Source: Taxillus chinensis
Lineage: Eukaryota; Streptophyta; Magnoliopsida; Santalales; Loranthaceae
DNA: 64,000 nucleotides
Direction: 5' to 3'
NCBI GenBank assembly: GCA_023512835.1
Contig: CM042085.1
Coordinates: 49,090,189 to 49,154,188, forward strand
The position numbers were made by a program, and so were the translations under genes. The notes below the pieces were generated by a model. The model had not been told where the DNA came from and searched no databases. It saw only the letters and a list, made by a program, of their open reading frames with translations. Below, piece by piece: positions 1-10,654 of this stretch; position 1 is the stretch's first letter; each line of letters begins with the position of its first letter.

Positions 1-163
1 CCACGGCTCAAGTTAGGGATCATGTCTCCCCAACCCATCCCATGCACCTAATATCTACATGCCTTGTGTACAAGTGCTGTGTCGTGATACAATTATTCCA
101 CCAGATATAGTTACAGGCTATAACAAAGAAACACAATCATACATGGGCTGGTACATAAACACT

Positions 164-297
164 CCCGGGCTTCCACAACCACCGGGTTCCACAAAACAGT
201 CCCGGGCTTCCACAACCACCGGGTTCCACAAAACAGTCCCGGGCTTCCACGGCCACCGGGTTCCACAAAACAGTCCCAGGCTTCCACGACCACCGGG
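164..297. repeat. 37-bp tandem repeat array
   Basis: About 3.6 copies of a 37-bp unit start at 164, 201, 238 and 275. Each unit begins cccgggcttcc and ends ccacaaaacagt, and the copies differ at only a few bases. The frames through it encode only repetitive peptide, so I read no gene here. It lies on the U5/leader side of the minus-strand LTR-like segment at 700-1340 and may be part of that element. Confidence 0.85.
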
Positions 298-317
298 TGT
301 ACAAGCAAACACGCAAG

Positions 318-560
318 ACACATGGCCATACAGGCATAACATCAAACACTTAGTATGCTTAGTCACACAGGAATAACATCGAACACTTAGCATGCATATA
401 TCCACAAGCTCATAAACCCAGCCACACGGACATAATCTAACACACTGGACGTGCGTGGCCTCACAAGCATTACCTCAAACACATATCATGCACGACCTCA
501 CAGGCATTATCTCAAATACATAACATGCACGACCTCACAGGCATTATGTCAAACCCTTGG
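318..560. repeat. Degenerate tandem repeat, also about 37 bp
   Basis: A second, more diverged array follows directly. Its clearest units begin catgcacgacctcacaggc at 487 and 524, which is again a 37-bp period. Older, degenerate units (acacaggaataacatc, acacggacataatc) extend back to about 318. The shared period suggests both arrays came from one repeat family. Nothing coding is visible from 560 to 700. Confidence 0.6.
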
Positions 561-699
561 CAGGCATATATACATATATCTAAACAACACGCCATTGAAG
601 GCCAACATTCATATAGGAGATCACACCTATATGAATTTACATATAAATAGTATGATAACAAGGACACTATCCAGCGGGTAATTCACCACAGGGCCTAAC

Positions 700-1395
700 C
701 CCGGATCAGGTATAAGAAAACAGAACCCCTACCTTAATGAAGATCCTCCTTACTCCCGCGTTAGATGCCGTCCTCCCCACGCAAGATGCTCCTGGCAAAG
801 AACCAGCGGTTCTCCCCCTTTCCCTCTCTCTAGCTCTCTCTCTCTCCACGACGGCTGCAATGGCTGAAAAACCCCTAACCCTAGAACAAGGAGTCTCCTC
901 ATCCTTATATAGGCCTTCCACTATCAAAACGACGTAGTTTTGATTAAGTGAAACCCAGGATCAAAATGACGTAGTTTTGATCATACAAGTTAGCACCTTT
1001 CCGCACCCATATAGGCCAAAATACTCAGAATTTCAACATGGTCCTTTGGAGAAAGTTCTTTAGAATGTCAAAACCAAGGGAACCATGCAAAAATATGCCT
1101 GCACGCCAATTTGCACGTGAATTCCCCAATTCACGTGCAACTCCATATGCACCCCAAATGCTCTCAAACTTCACCCCTAGCCTCCTTGCATCATTTAGAA
1201 GACAACCACACTTGCACGTGAATTGGACCCATATCACCTGCACCTCACATACATGTCCATTTGGCCTGAAACTTCTGTGGTAGATAGAGGACACCATTCT
1301 AAGCATCTTTCCTTTTGCACATGAATTCATTGGAGTCCATTTACTAGGTCAAAATCTAGAAAAACTCTACTCAGGAGGCAAAACTGACTAACTCA
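700..1395 (-). mobile_element. Athila-like LTR fragment (U3 and promoter part)
   Basis: Read on the minus strand, this segment follows the same order as the U3 of Athila element F (60020-60480). That order is a run about bases up to a wet 'tctaccacagaa' string, paired gcacgtgaatt/aattcacgtgc sites, 'gatgcaaggag', 'catatttttgc', an atcaaaac...gttttgat palindrome, a TATA box, and a GA-rich leader. Sequence identity is moderate, so this is a related family rather than a copy of F. The outer LTR ends and any duplication were not found. Element A begins abruptly at about 1396, in mid-gag, so one of the two elements is truncated at that junction. Confidence 0.55.
904..912 (-). promoter_or_regulatory. 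TATA box of the minus-strand LTR fragment
   Basis: The minus strand reads tatataagg, followed by a leader with a run of GAGAGA. Two palindromes with arms atcaaaa(c/t) and gttttgat lie just upstream in the sense direction, at 923-944 and 960-981. The equivalent palindrome in element F is also just upstream of its TATA box. Confidence 0.55.
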
Positions 1396-3530
1396 AGGTA
1401 CGGGTCCTTACAAAAGCTCGCATGAGAATGTTCATGGTATGTTATGATCATCTCATGTGGCCGTGTCTTCATCAGGAGATACCCACTCCGATAACAATCA
1501 GAGAACATGGAGTTAGAAGGCCAAAGACGGATGCTGAACTCACCAATGATGAAAGAGCCTGGCAGTGTGCAAGCGAAAAGGCTCTGGCATACGTAACATC
1601 GTCTTTGGACTTCAAAGCTTTCATGGACGTCCAGGGTTACATGACAGCAAAAGCTATCTAGGATAAACTGACAATCCTTTATGAGGGAAGTCAGCCCCAA
1701 ATGCAGAACGTTATCTGTACTCTTAGGCAGAACTTTGAGAGCTTCAATCACAAACCTAGTGAATCCCTTGAGAGTATCTATCGGAGATTCGGCAAGCTCA
1801 TCCTTGAGATGAAAACTGTCACTGAGCACTACACTTAGTTCCAAATCAATGACAAGTTTTTTCGCTCCTTGTCGGATCGCTACTACTGCAAGCAGCTCCA
1901 AATGCAAGCGGACAAGAACTGGCAGTATGCTCTCCTTGAAGAGCTATACAGAGAGCTATGGACTCATGAGGTCAGGTTCAAATACACTCACCAAGATGAG
2001 AAAATAGCTCGAAAAGAAAAGGTGGTAGCTTTCAAAGCTACGGAATGTTTCAGCATACAACGTGATGATGATACAGAAGAGTCAGAGAACTCTGACTCAG
2101 ACGCGAAAGAAGAAATAGCTCTTCTGGTCAAATCCTTCGAGCAATTCCTTCAGAAAAGTAGAAAAGGATTCAAAAGAGGCTCCTCCTCATCATCTAGAAG
2201 GAAGGAGCGATTGGAGTCGAGTTCCCAAGAATGCTACAACTATGGGAAACCTGGTCACTAGGCCAAGGATTGTAAATCCAAATCTAAGACGGCCGAGAAA
2301 AGTGAAAAGGTTACTCCCCGATGCTCCACCTCAAATAACAGCGAACAAGAGGAAGGCGTTTGTCACAAAGTACGTCAGTGGCTCAAAAGAAGAAATGTGG
2401 AATCCTCTGATGATGAACCAACCCCAAAGCCGAACGTCTGCCTCATGGCAAATACTGAGGTATCTTCTATCTCTGAGCTCATGAGTAAATTAGAATCTCT
2501 TATTGCTGAATGTGATCATGAAAAGAATGAGAGACTAATAATTACTCAAATGTATAAAAATATGGAAAGTCAGACTAAACATCTTAAATTTACTGTTATA
2601 AGACTTGAAAAGGACATAGTTGACTTTAGAAGTAAAGAGGCTTGGTATCGTGATCTTAGAGCTGAAAATCATTTGCTAAATACCAACCTAACTGTAAATC
2701 TTAAAAGACTCGAAAATGAACTTGAAAAGGAAAAATAAATAAATCATAAGTGGCTAAATTCAGGGGAAATAGCTTATATGTTTAAGACTAATCTGGACGA
2801 TGTTCGACTTAAACCTGGCCTTGGCTCCGAACCATCAACCTCCACACAAGCTACTGAGTGTCCTCCATATTTCATTCCGAAACTAACCAACCTATATCCT
2901 GTTAGTACATCTAAACCGTTGGATGGCTTCATTTTAGGTAGCACCATAGTCTATGATTGTGGAAGAGAGGCTGTTACTGCTGTTCCTGAAGTAGTAGCAC
3001 CCATTCCTAATGATGAAGGGAAGGTTGCTACACGTAAAGCCGAAATTGTAGCACCCAGAAAAACAGGAAAGGCTAAGGCTGGCACATCTAGGGCCAAGAG
3101 CACGTCACCCAATTGCAGAGGATTATGTCATAGGGATCAGTGTAGAAAACCTGTAAGATCTAAGAAACCTGTATCCTGTGTTTGTGCTTTGCATCATAGT
3201 GTCTGTTCCATCTGTAGAGAAATAGGTCATTATCAGTATGAATGTTGGAGTTTATCTGATGACTGGCTTTATAATAAAGTTCATATTAATAAAGATCAGT
3301 TCATCAAAAAGGGTTTTTCGAGCAAATCAAAATCTAAATCTCAAAGGAGTAACTCTCCCAAGAAAACCAAAATAAAAGAAGCAACTAATACCAACAATGT
3401 AAAGTCAACTTGGAAAGCTAAAGTTCCTAACAAAGTAAAATCCAAAACTGTTGATACTGTTGTTGTTTTTCCTAACCACCCGAAACAAGTTTGGGCACCA
3501 AAAGTGTAAATTGTTGTCTTGCAAGAGCAT
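1396..3530 (+). pseudogene. gag: Copia gag, degenerate (element A)
   Basis: Gag forms the retroelement's nucleocapsid particle. The sequence starts in mid-domain at 'KARMRMFMVCYDH' and continues through a UBN2/DUF4219-type gag core (RRFGKLILEMK, KFFRSLSDRYY). An acidic stretch follows, then a zinc knuckle at about 2230 whose first residues read CYNYGKPGH, with the second cysteine replaced by tyrosine and a stop just after. The coiled-coil-like downstream part (2397-2740) and a second cysteine cluster (CSICREIGHYQYECW, about 3200) are typical of long SIRE-type gag regions. At least five stops or frameshifts break it. The same protein order is seen in element B on the minus strand. Confidence 0.85.
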
Positions 3531-3540
3531 CTCTGGAATG

Positions 3541-3958
3541 CATTGCCGGATCACTTGAAGTTAAAGATCAATCAAAGCAAGTGGATCCTCGATAGTGGAT
3601 GCTCCAGACATATGACGGGTGATTAGTCTCTGCTCGTAAAAGTTGCTGACAAACAAGGCCCATCCGTATCATATGGCGACAATAGCAAAGGTAAGACTGT
3701 GGGGTATGACACTTTAACCAATGACTGTGTATTAATTACTAAAGTTGCACTAGTCGAAGGTTTCAAGCATAATCTGTTGAGTGTCAGTAATCTATGTGAC
3801 GAAGGATTTACTGTTTCCTTCATGTCCAACACCTGCACAGTTAGGAAAAACTTATCCGGAGATGATAAATTATATGGATTAAGAGATGAGGACATATACT
3901 CAGTGACAATGCCAAAGAAACTGTGCAAGATGATATATGAGATCCTATTGTTCTGAAT
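3541..3958 (+). pseudogene. Copia aspartic protease remnant (element A)
   Basis: The active-site motif WILDSGCSRHMTG is at about 3580-3618. It contains the D-S-G triad of retropepsins that cut the Gag-Pol polyprotein. A stop follows (GD*SLL). After it, the flap and C-terminal part (GYDTLTNDCVLITKVALVEGF, NLLSVSNLCDEGF) runs as an open frame to 3956. At about 3925-3960 the coding homology jumps from the region before the integrase zinc finger straight to the integrase C-terminal half, so a deletion begins here. Confidence 0.75.
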
Positions 3959-3959
3959 A

Positions 3960-4880
3960 AGGCATTCAACACGACTTTTCTGCTCCTAGGACTTCACAAC
4001 AAAATGGAGTTGCTGAGCGTAAGAATCGCACGTTAGTTGACGCTGGTAGATCAATGTTAGCAGGGGCAAAGCTTCCTCTTAGTCTATGGCATGAAGCTAT
4101 GTCCACTGCTTGCTATGTTCAGAACAGAACTCTTATCAATAAGGTTACCATGAAGACATCCTATGAATTGTGGTGAGGTAGGAAGCCATCAATCTCTCAT
4201 TTCAAAGCTTTTGGGTGTGCTTGCTATGTGTTAAACAACGGCAAAGAGGCCCGGAGTAAATTTGAGCCAAAATTCGATGATGGGATATTTGTCGGATTTT
4301 CTTTACACAGTAACGCTTATCGCATATTCAACAAAAAACGTGTAACAGTTGAAGAATTTATCCATGTTGATTTCGATGAATCTAACCTTGACTGGTCGAG
4401 TGTAGGATCTTCAAATTCAATTGCACAGGATCATATGGACAACACAATTGATTATTCTTAGTTCAGACATATTCCTGCCATAACTCCTGATGAACCACCT
4501 AGTACCGATGAAGCAACAAGAAATGCTAGTGATGATGCTTCAGAAGATTCGGACTCAGGACTTTCACTCAACTCCAGACAAATTGTTACGGATATTCATT
4601 ACACCGGAGAACCTTCAAGTCCGTCCGGACCAGTTAATACTGAAAGTGACAATGCCGAAGAACCTCCAAGTTCTTCCGGAACTGTTCATCATACGGATAC
4701 AACTGGCCCGAAAGAAGCTCAACCAGCCGATATACAAGATCCACCCGATCTGGCAGAGCTTCAAATCATTAACTACTCACCACCACTTGCGCAGAACTAT
4801 AGGTGGACTCGGAACCACTCATCAGATCAAGTTGGTGATCCTACTATTGGAGTAAGAACGAGGGCAGCCACTTCTAATCT
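3960..4880 (+). pseudogene. Copia integrase, internally deleted, with linker to RT (element A)
   Basis: Homology resumes at 'SAPRTSQQNGVAERKNRT', the end of the catalytic core with its glutamate. It continues through the C-terminal part (SLWHEAMSTACYVQNRT, FKAFGCACYVLNNGK, DDGIFVGFSLHSNAYRIFN). The HHCC zinc finger and the first two acidic catalytic residues are absent, so this copy could not make a working integrase. The linker from 4465 to 4880 is low-complexity and frameshifted, as is usual between copia integrase and RT. Confidence 0.75.
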
Positions 4881-4909
4881 ATGCATCTACTCTTGTTTTC
4901 TATCATAAA

Positions 4910-6423
4910 TAGAGCCAAAGGTTATGGATGAAGCCCTTCAGGATTCAAACTGGATAGACGCTATATAAGAAGAGCTTAATCAGTTTAAGAGGAACGAAGT
5001 GTGGACTTGTACCAAGGCCGAAGTCGCAACAAGTCATTAGAGTTAAATGGGTGTTCTGGAACAAATTAGATACTGATAGAATAGTAATCCGGAACAAAGT
5101 ACGACTGGTAGCCAAAGGATATTGTCAGGAAGAAGGCATTGATTATGGCGAAACCTTTGCTCCAGTAGCTAGACATGAGGCGATCCGAATATTCCTGGTG
5201 TATGCTTCATATGAAAACTTCACAATTTATCAAATGGACGTCAAGAGCGCTTTTCTTAATAGAGATCTTCAAGAGGAGGTTTATGTTGAACAACCTCCAG
5301 GCTTCGTTGAACACAAGGCTGAACATATGGTATATAAACTATAGAAAGCCTTGTACGGATTGAAGCAAGCTCTAAGAGCCTGGTATGACACACTATCAGA
5401 ATTCTTGCTCGAACACAATTTCAGAAAAGGGAAGATAGACACCACACTATTTCTACAAAAAGAAAAATATCATTCTCTGATTGTACAAATCTACATGGAT
5501 GATATCATTTTCGGATTATCAAATTCGAAGCTTTGTGAAGAGTTTGCAAAATTTGAAATGAGCATGATGAAAGAATTAACGTACTTCCTTGGAATAGAGG
5601 TTAAACAAATGAAGGATAGAATCTTCATAAACCAACCAAAGTACACATAGGACTTAATCAAGAAGTTCGGAATGCAAAACTCAACTCCCGTGAAGACTCC
5701 CATGCTAGTTAGTGCAAAGTTAGATCTTGATACTGACGAAAAATCAATAAATGTGACTGAATATAGAGGTATGATTGGATCATTTCTATACCTTACAGTT
5801 AGTCGCCCGGACATAATGTTTGCAACTTGCATTTGTGCAAGATATCAGGCAAATCCCAAAGAGTCACACATGCTTCATGTAAAATAGATATTGCAGTACC
5901 TCAAAGGGATAGTGAATTTGGGACTCTGGTATCCAAAGGAGTCCAACTTCTCTTTATCTGGATATTCAGATGCTGATTTTGCCAGGTGTCGCATCGATAG
6001 GAAGAGCACTAGTGGTACTGGTCAGTTCCTTGGGAACAGACTCATCTCATGGTTCAGTAAGAAACAGAATTCCATATCAACCTCTACTACTAAGGCGGAA
6101 TATATAGCTGCTGGGAGTTGCTGCGCACAGCTACTCTGGATGCAAAGTCAACTTACTGATTACGGTTTCAATATGACGTCTCTTCCATTATACTGCGACA
6201 ACACTAGTGCGATTGCTATCAGCAACAACCCTGTCATGCACTCGAAAACAAAGCACATTAAAGTCAGGTATCACTTCATTCAAGATCATGTTCTCAAAAA
6301 GCACATATCACTTGAACATGTTGCTAGGGATGATTAACTCGCAAACATACTCACCAAGCCCCTACCTGATGCAAGATTTTCTGAACTTATCTTAAAATTA
6401 GGTATGCTTGACCTTGCTGCATA
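4910..6423 (+). pseudogene. Copia reverse transcriptase and RNase H (element A)
   Basis: This is the RVT_2-type RT that copies element RNA to DNA, followed by RNase H. Visible motifs are [42 protein letters not shown], the YMDD catalytic box at 5492-5503, and TYFLGIEVKQM. RNase H shows GYSDADFA, STSGTGQFLG, TTKAEYIAAGSCCAQLLWM and the TKHIKVRYHF C-terminal motif. Early frameshifts (4960-5060) and at least five in-frame stops (5341, 5648, 5885, 6336 and others) make it dead. The AAGSCCAQLLWM wording and the long spacer downstream are why I call it SIRE-like. Confidence 0.9.
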
Positions 6424-6812
6424 GTTTCTTATTTATTTATCCAACAATACTTCTCTCAGAACATGCATCAGAGTTCATGATGAGCGTTAGACACTTACTG
6501 TACTTCATACTGATCATGCTTACTGCTAATATGCATCATGTTTCTAATAATTTTCTCATATTTTCATTTGGGAGGATGCTTGTGTTTCCCGACTGAAGTC
6601 ACTTAAGCTAGCATAATTAACATTATATGAGTACAACCTCTTTAGGATTTCATGACTCAAATTTTCATTTATCACCACATGTCCAATGCTGTTTCATATT
6701 GATTACACTATTAACATGTCTGGTTGAAGAGATGAAATGGGTTAGCTCGGAATGCCAGTGGATGCATTCACAGTTGTAGTCTGATCAGCCACTAAAGTGG
6801 AGTTTCCTGAAG
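6424..6812 (+). other. Post-pol spacer of element A, first part
   Basis: This is non-coding, AT-rich sequence with no convincing ORF. The first 130 bases match the minus-strand sequence 25690-25820 behind element C's RNase H. That supports its being the retrotransposon's own 3' spacer and not host DNA. Confidence 0.7.
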
Positions 6813-6817
6813 GATAG

Positions 6818-8775
6818 TGTAGGTCCCAAAGTGAGTCTAGAGGGGGGGGGGGTGAATAGACTTTCTTCGTTTGCGGAAGCTAGACTGTTAGCTGGATTTT
6901 GATTCTTCTATGGATAACTTTGATGGAAGTATTAATGGAGAAGATGACAATATGGACTATGGGTGATAATAAGAGATATAATGAACTATCAGCCAAATCT
7001 GGGATGTGAGTAAATGCTCTTTGCTTAACAGATCTCTAATGTGAAATGAATGATCTGTGATAGTTCGGATTGTGGAAAGCAACACATAGATTAGACTCAA
7101 TGCTTATGCTGGATCTTGAATAAGCAAGAAGGTATGGTAAATCAAAAGATTTGATCTTGATCTTGGTTCAACACGGCACACAACACTTCGGAATTTTTTT
7201 TTCTCAGAGTCTCTCTCTCTTTTGTTTTTTTTGGAACTCTTTCATTAGTTCTGCAAAAGATATTTCTTTAAAGTATGTCAGAACCATTATCTTGTGTTTT
7301 GTGTGTTTCCTTCTTTTTAAGCTCTTGATTTTGTCGTTAAGCATGTGAGAGATATATTTTTAAGGTTAAAGTGCTCGTGCGCCGTGTTGTCCATCCCGAT
7401 AGACTGACTTCCCACCACTGAAAATGCAGAATGTCAGGGGATGGGTTGATCTACTCTGATTTACAGATCAGATGCCCATACTGCGTATTTGGCATGCAGT
7501 CGATCTTGGCCGTTCATCCGTGGATGGTAGTTGGCAGCAATTAATGTGTCATTAAATGCACTCAACTGCTCGGGATGGCACAGGCTTACTGTACAAACCC
7601 TAGTTGACGATATCACTAAGTGAATATGTTTAGGGTTGTAAGTCTGCCTCGAAGGTAGATGCCTCATAGGTTTGGTGACTCGAAGATTTCAGTTAGAACC
7701 TGTTGGAAGTGGCGAAAGTATGCTTCAAGCTTTACAGTGTTTCTGAGAGTCTACGACTCATATCTTCGAGTCTCCGAGGCTAGAGCTCAGGTTGGATTAG
7801 TCTTTTGTGTCACTCTATTAACTGAAGTCTCCGACTCTGCGAGTCTATGACTCTACGAGTCTACGACTCTTTGAATGGCGTTTAGAGTGACTTCTTCGTA
7901 GCCTGCCTAATCTACCTGTTGTTATAGCTACGAGTCTGCGACCCTAGCTCTACGGGTCTATGACCTTCGGGTCTCTCAGTTTACTTTATTTAAGTAAGTG
8001 GCTCTTCGACTCTACGAGTCTTCGACCTTGAAAATCTTTGACTCTACGAGTCTTCGACTTTACATTTCTTCTTTAGTCTTTCGTAGTTGTTCATGCACTG
8101 AGTTTCCGTATTCTACGAGTCTTCACTCTACGGTTATAACCTTTTAGTTATTACTCTGCCTTCAAGATCTCCAATTTTGTGATGTCTGACAAGTTCTTTG
8201 AATCAGTCTGTGATGTCTACGACCCTCGAGTCTGCGACTTTACGACTGTTGAAACTACAATTTCATTTTGTTTGCCAGTCTTTTTAATTTCTACTCTTCG
8301 ACCTTCCACCTACGAGTCTGTGAGTCCTATTTCCTTAATAGTGTTCTATGGCTTCGACCCTACGACCCTTGAGTCTACGAGTCTAGTGATGTTTTAATCT
8401 GTTAAGTGACTTAAGCGCTCTTGAGACTCTACAGTTCTTCGGGGTTTGAGTCTTCAAGTCATTTGAAGTTGACTACTAGTTTCTTAAAATTCTCCGACTC
8501 TACGAGTCTCCGAACTTGTCGATACTTGTAGTAACGCTCTCTTTTCCGTACTATGAGTTTACGACCTTCAACCGGATCTATGAGTCACCAGATGTTCTGT
8601 CACAATCCTGCTTCGAGTCTCCAGACCCTATGAGTCTGTGAGCCTCTCGCCAATGTGTCCTGTGACAGTTTTACTTCTACGAACTACGACTCTTCGACCC
8701 TATGATCTTCGGTTCTTCGAGTGTCTAGACTTAGACTACATTTTGGCAGCAACATTAAATCCTGTATTCCCAACA
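6818..8775 (-). mobile_element. Solo LTR of the G-type SIRE-like family
   Basis: A 1958-bp LTR begins tgtaggtccc and ends ttcccaaca, flanked by the 5-bp duplication gatag at 6813-6817 and 8776-8780. No primer-binding site or internal sequence is attached, so it is a solo LTR left by recombination between two LTRs. By comparison with B, whose primer-binding site fixes the sense, the G-run with TGAATAG at one edge marks the 3' end of the LTR, so the sense strand is minus. It is clearly related to the LTR at 29767-31657. Confidence 0.9.
7680..8740. repeat. Array of gactc-nnn-gagtc motifs in LTR U3
   Basis: Roughly one kilobase is densely packed with variants of cgactctacgagtctacgac and cttcgaccc. 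Many form short inverted repeats (gactc, three bases, gagtc). In LTR sense this is the U3 region. The LTR at 29767-31657 has the same array at about 30690-31600, and the two Tat LTRs have related arrays. Confidence 0.8.
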
Positions 8776-8780
8776 GATAG

Positions 8781-9247
8781 AAAGAAATTTCTTATGGTCT
8801 AATTATCAAGCAGGAAATGTCTATCGAGAGGATTGCAAGATCCAAGGGGGAGAAAATGCTTTATCGATTAGCCAAGTAATACCCCCCTTATATGTCTCAT
8901 GACCTCTTTCTTGACTATTTATCTGAGGGGGAGTTTATCACTGAGAGGATCGCACGATCTACAGGGGAGCAAAAGCTTTATCTGTTATTTCAGTAATAAC
9001 CCTCTAATATGTCTCGGATGCTCTTCCCTCTAACTTCTCACTTTTGGATCTTACTAGACATGCATTGTTGAATAAGACTTGTGGCATGTTTGGATGTTTT
9101 TGTTTCCTCAACTATGCATCTTAATTGGATAATCAACTGATTGCAATTGGCCTGTGTTCTTAATTCCATTCTCACTCATGAATCTTAATTTGAGTAACTC
9201 ATATATAGTTAATTAATCTCAGTTACGATGTTCAGCATGACAGTTTT
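8781..9247 (+). other. Post-pol spacer of element A with duplicated polypurine tracts
   Basis: Two diverged copies of a unit of about 118 bp lie at about 8820-8910 and 8937-9025. Each has the order gagaggat, a G-rich purine tract (ccaagggggagaaaa; tctacaggggagcaaaa), ctttatc, agtaataccc or agtaataacc, and atatgtctc. A further purine tract (ctgagggggagttt) lies between them. There is no ORF. Multiple GGGGGAG tracts after pol are usual for SIRE-like elements and also occur, on the minus strand, at 31850-31900 in element G. Confidence 0.65.
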
Positions 9248-9252
9248 GCTAT

Positions 9253-10517
9253 TGATGGTCCCTTGGAGCCTAAGGGGGGGGGGGGGGGTGAATAGGCTCT
9301 TATTAAAACTCTTTCCTTTCTCTCAAGACACAAACACTTATCTAGTTTAAGTGATAAAGTCACTGCGGAAGATAACCAGATAGTGGAAGTATTTTGTTTT
9401 ATTATCACAAGATGAATACAACAAAATAGAAGCAAAACTCTCTTACACTCTGTTTACAAAAATGAACTCACACACTAGCCAAGTTCTATCTCTAAAGATG
9501 ATAAAGCTCCTCTTTTTTGTTCTTTTTATTCTAATGTATAAGTATGACTATTTATACAAAACATTCCTAAGAGACAACCTTGGAACTTGTAGTTCCGGAA
9601 TGCGTTCCGCACTAACTATCCCTCGGTAATCTCTCTGCCTTGACTGCTGCGGATTGTGGAGCTCAAGATCTTGGATTTGAAGAGTATAAGTGTCTCTGTG
9701 AGTTCCGAGATACAATTAAGGTTGTGTCCACATATCCGGATGATCCACGTGTAAGATTCTTCAGGTTCTCAATACATTCGTCTTACATCGGGACACCACG
9801 AGCTGATAACTTTAAATGCGGTTTAGTTGGAGCAGTGTCTTCTTGGTCCGGTGTAATTTTCCTTACTCCGTAGCTAATGAAGCTCGGAACCTTACTCCGT
9901 GTCAATGGTTGCTTACTCCGTAACTATTTACTACTGGAATCCTTAGTCCGTGTCAGCACTTCCTTACTCCGCATGTAAGTTCCTTACTCCGTATGTAAGT
10001 TCCTTACTCCGTATGTAAGTTCCTTACTCCGTATGTAAGTTCCTTACTCCGAGCGAGTCTTGAAAGTCTGATAACTTATTCCGTGTCAGTGCTTTCTTAC
10101 TCCGCATGTAAGTTCCTTACTCCGTATGTAATTTCCTTACTCCGTATGTAATTTCCTTACTCCGTATGTAAGTTCCTTACTCCGGGCGAGTCTTGAAAAG
10201 TCTGATAACTTATTCCGTGTCAGCGCTTTCTTACTCCGCATGTAAGTTCCTTACTCCGCACTTATCCTTTAAGTTCTTAGTCTGTAGGATTGTTCCTTAT
10301 TCCGTATGTATTTGTTACTTGGTTATTTACCAAGTGTTTGACGACACTCACTCTTGTCCGGATCAGGATTATGTATCCTGTCCTTAGCTTTGCTCTCACG
10401 AGTGCATCTCTGGTTTAATAACATATCTTCTGCAATGATCAAATAAACACAAAAGATCTCAGATCAAATTACATAAGGCTTTATCAGCATTATCCAAATT
10501 CTGGGTTTGATCCAACA
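9253..10517 (-). repeat. 3' LTR of element B
   Basis: In sense it runs TGTTGGATCAAACCC to GGGACCATCA. The terminal part carries a 16-base G-run (C-run in sense) next to TGAATAG. It contains the 20-bp repeat arrays described separately and a TATA box (minus strand tataaatag, about 9549-9557). Confidence 0.92.
9950..10275. repeat. 20-bp tandem repeats in the 3' LTR of B
   Basis: The unit ttccttactccgtatgtaag is repeated in three blocks. The blocks are separated by a conserved spacer containing cgagtcttgaaa and gataacttattccgtgtcag, which gives a higher-order period of about 120-125 bp. The blocks lie in U3, upstream of the TATA box in sense. Confidence 0.85.
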
Positions 10518-10531
10518 ATCTCCCCCAATTA
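10518..10531 (-). promoter_or_regulatory. Polypurine tract of element B
   Basis: The minus strand reads aattgggggagat immediately before the 3' LTR start TGTTGG. This is the expected primer for plus-strand DNA synthesis. Element G has the similar gagat|TGTTGG arrangement at its LTR border. Confidence 0.8.
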
Positions 10532-10654
10532 TGGATATGCCCAAACCCTTTGTAATCTGATCTGGTAAGCAATGCAAAAGAATAACATACGCAACACAAC
10601 CAATTTCATTAATCAGCAACTAAATACAATTCAGCCTTAATACAAGTTTTTTCA

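Noticed and set aside
59..405. Overlapping open frames on both strands in the first 400 bases
   Set aside because: They arise from the 37-bp tandem array, are repetitive and have no recognisable domain.
164..560. Possible CRISPR-like array
   Set aside because: The units are contiguous tandem repeats without unique spacers, in a plant retrotransposon context.
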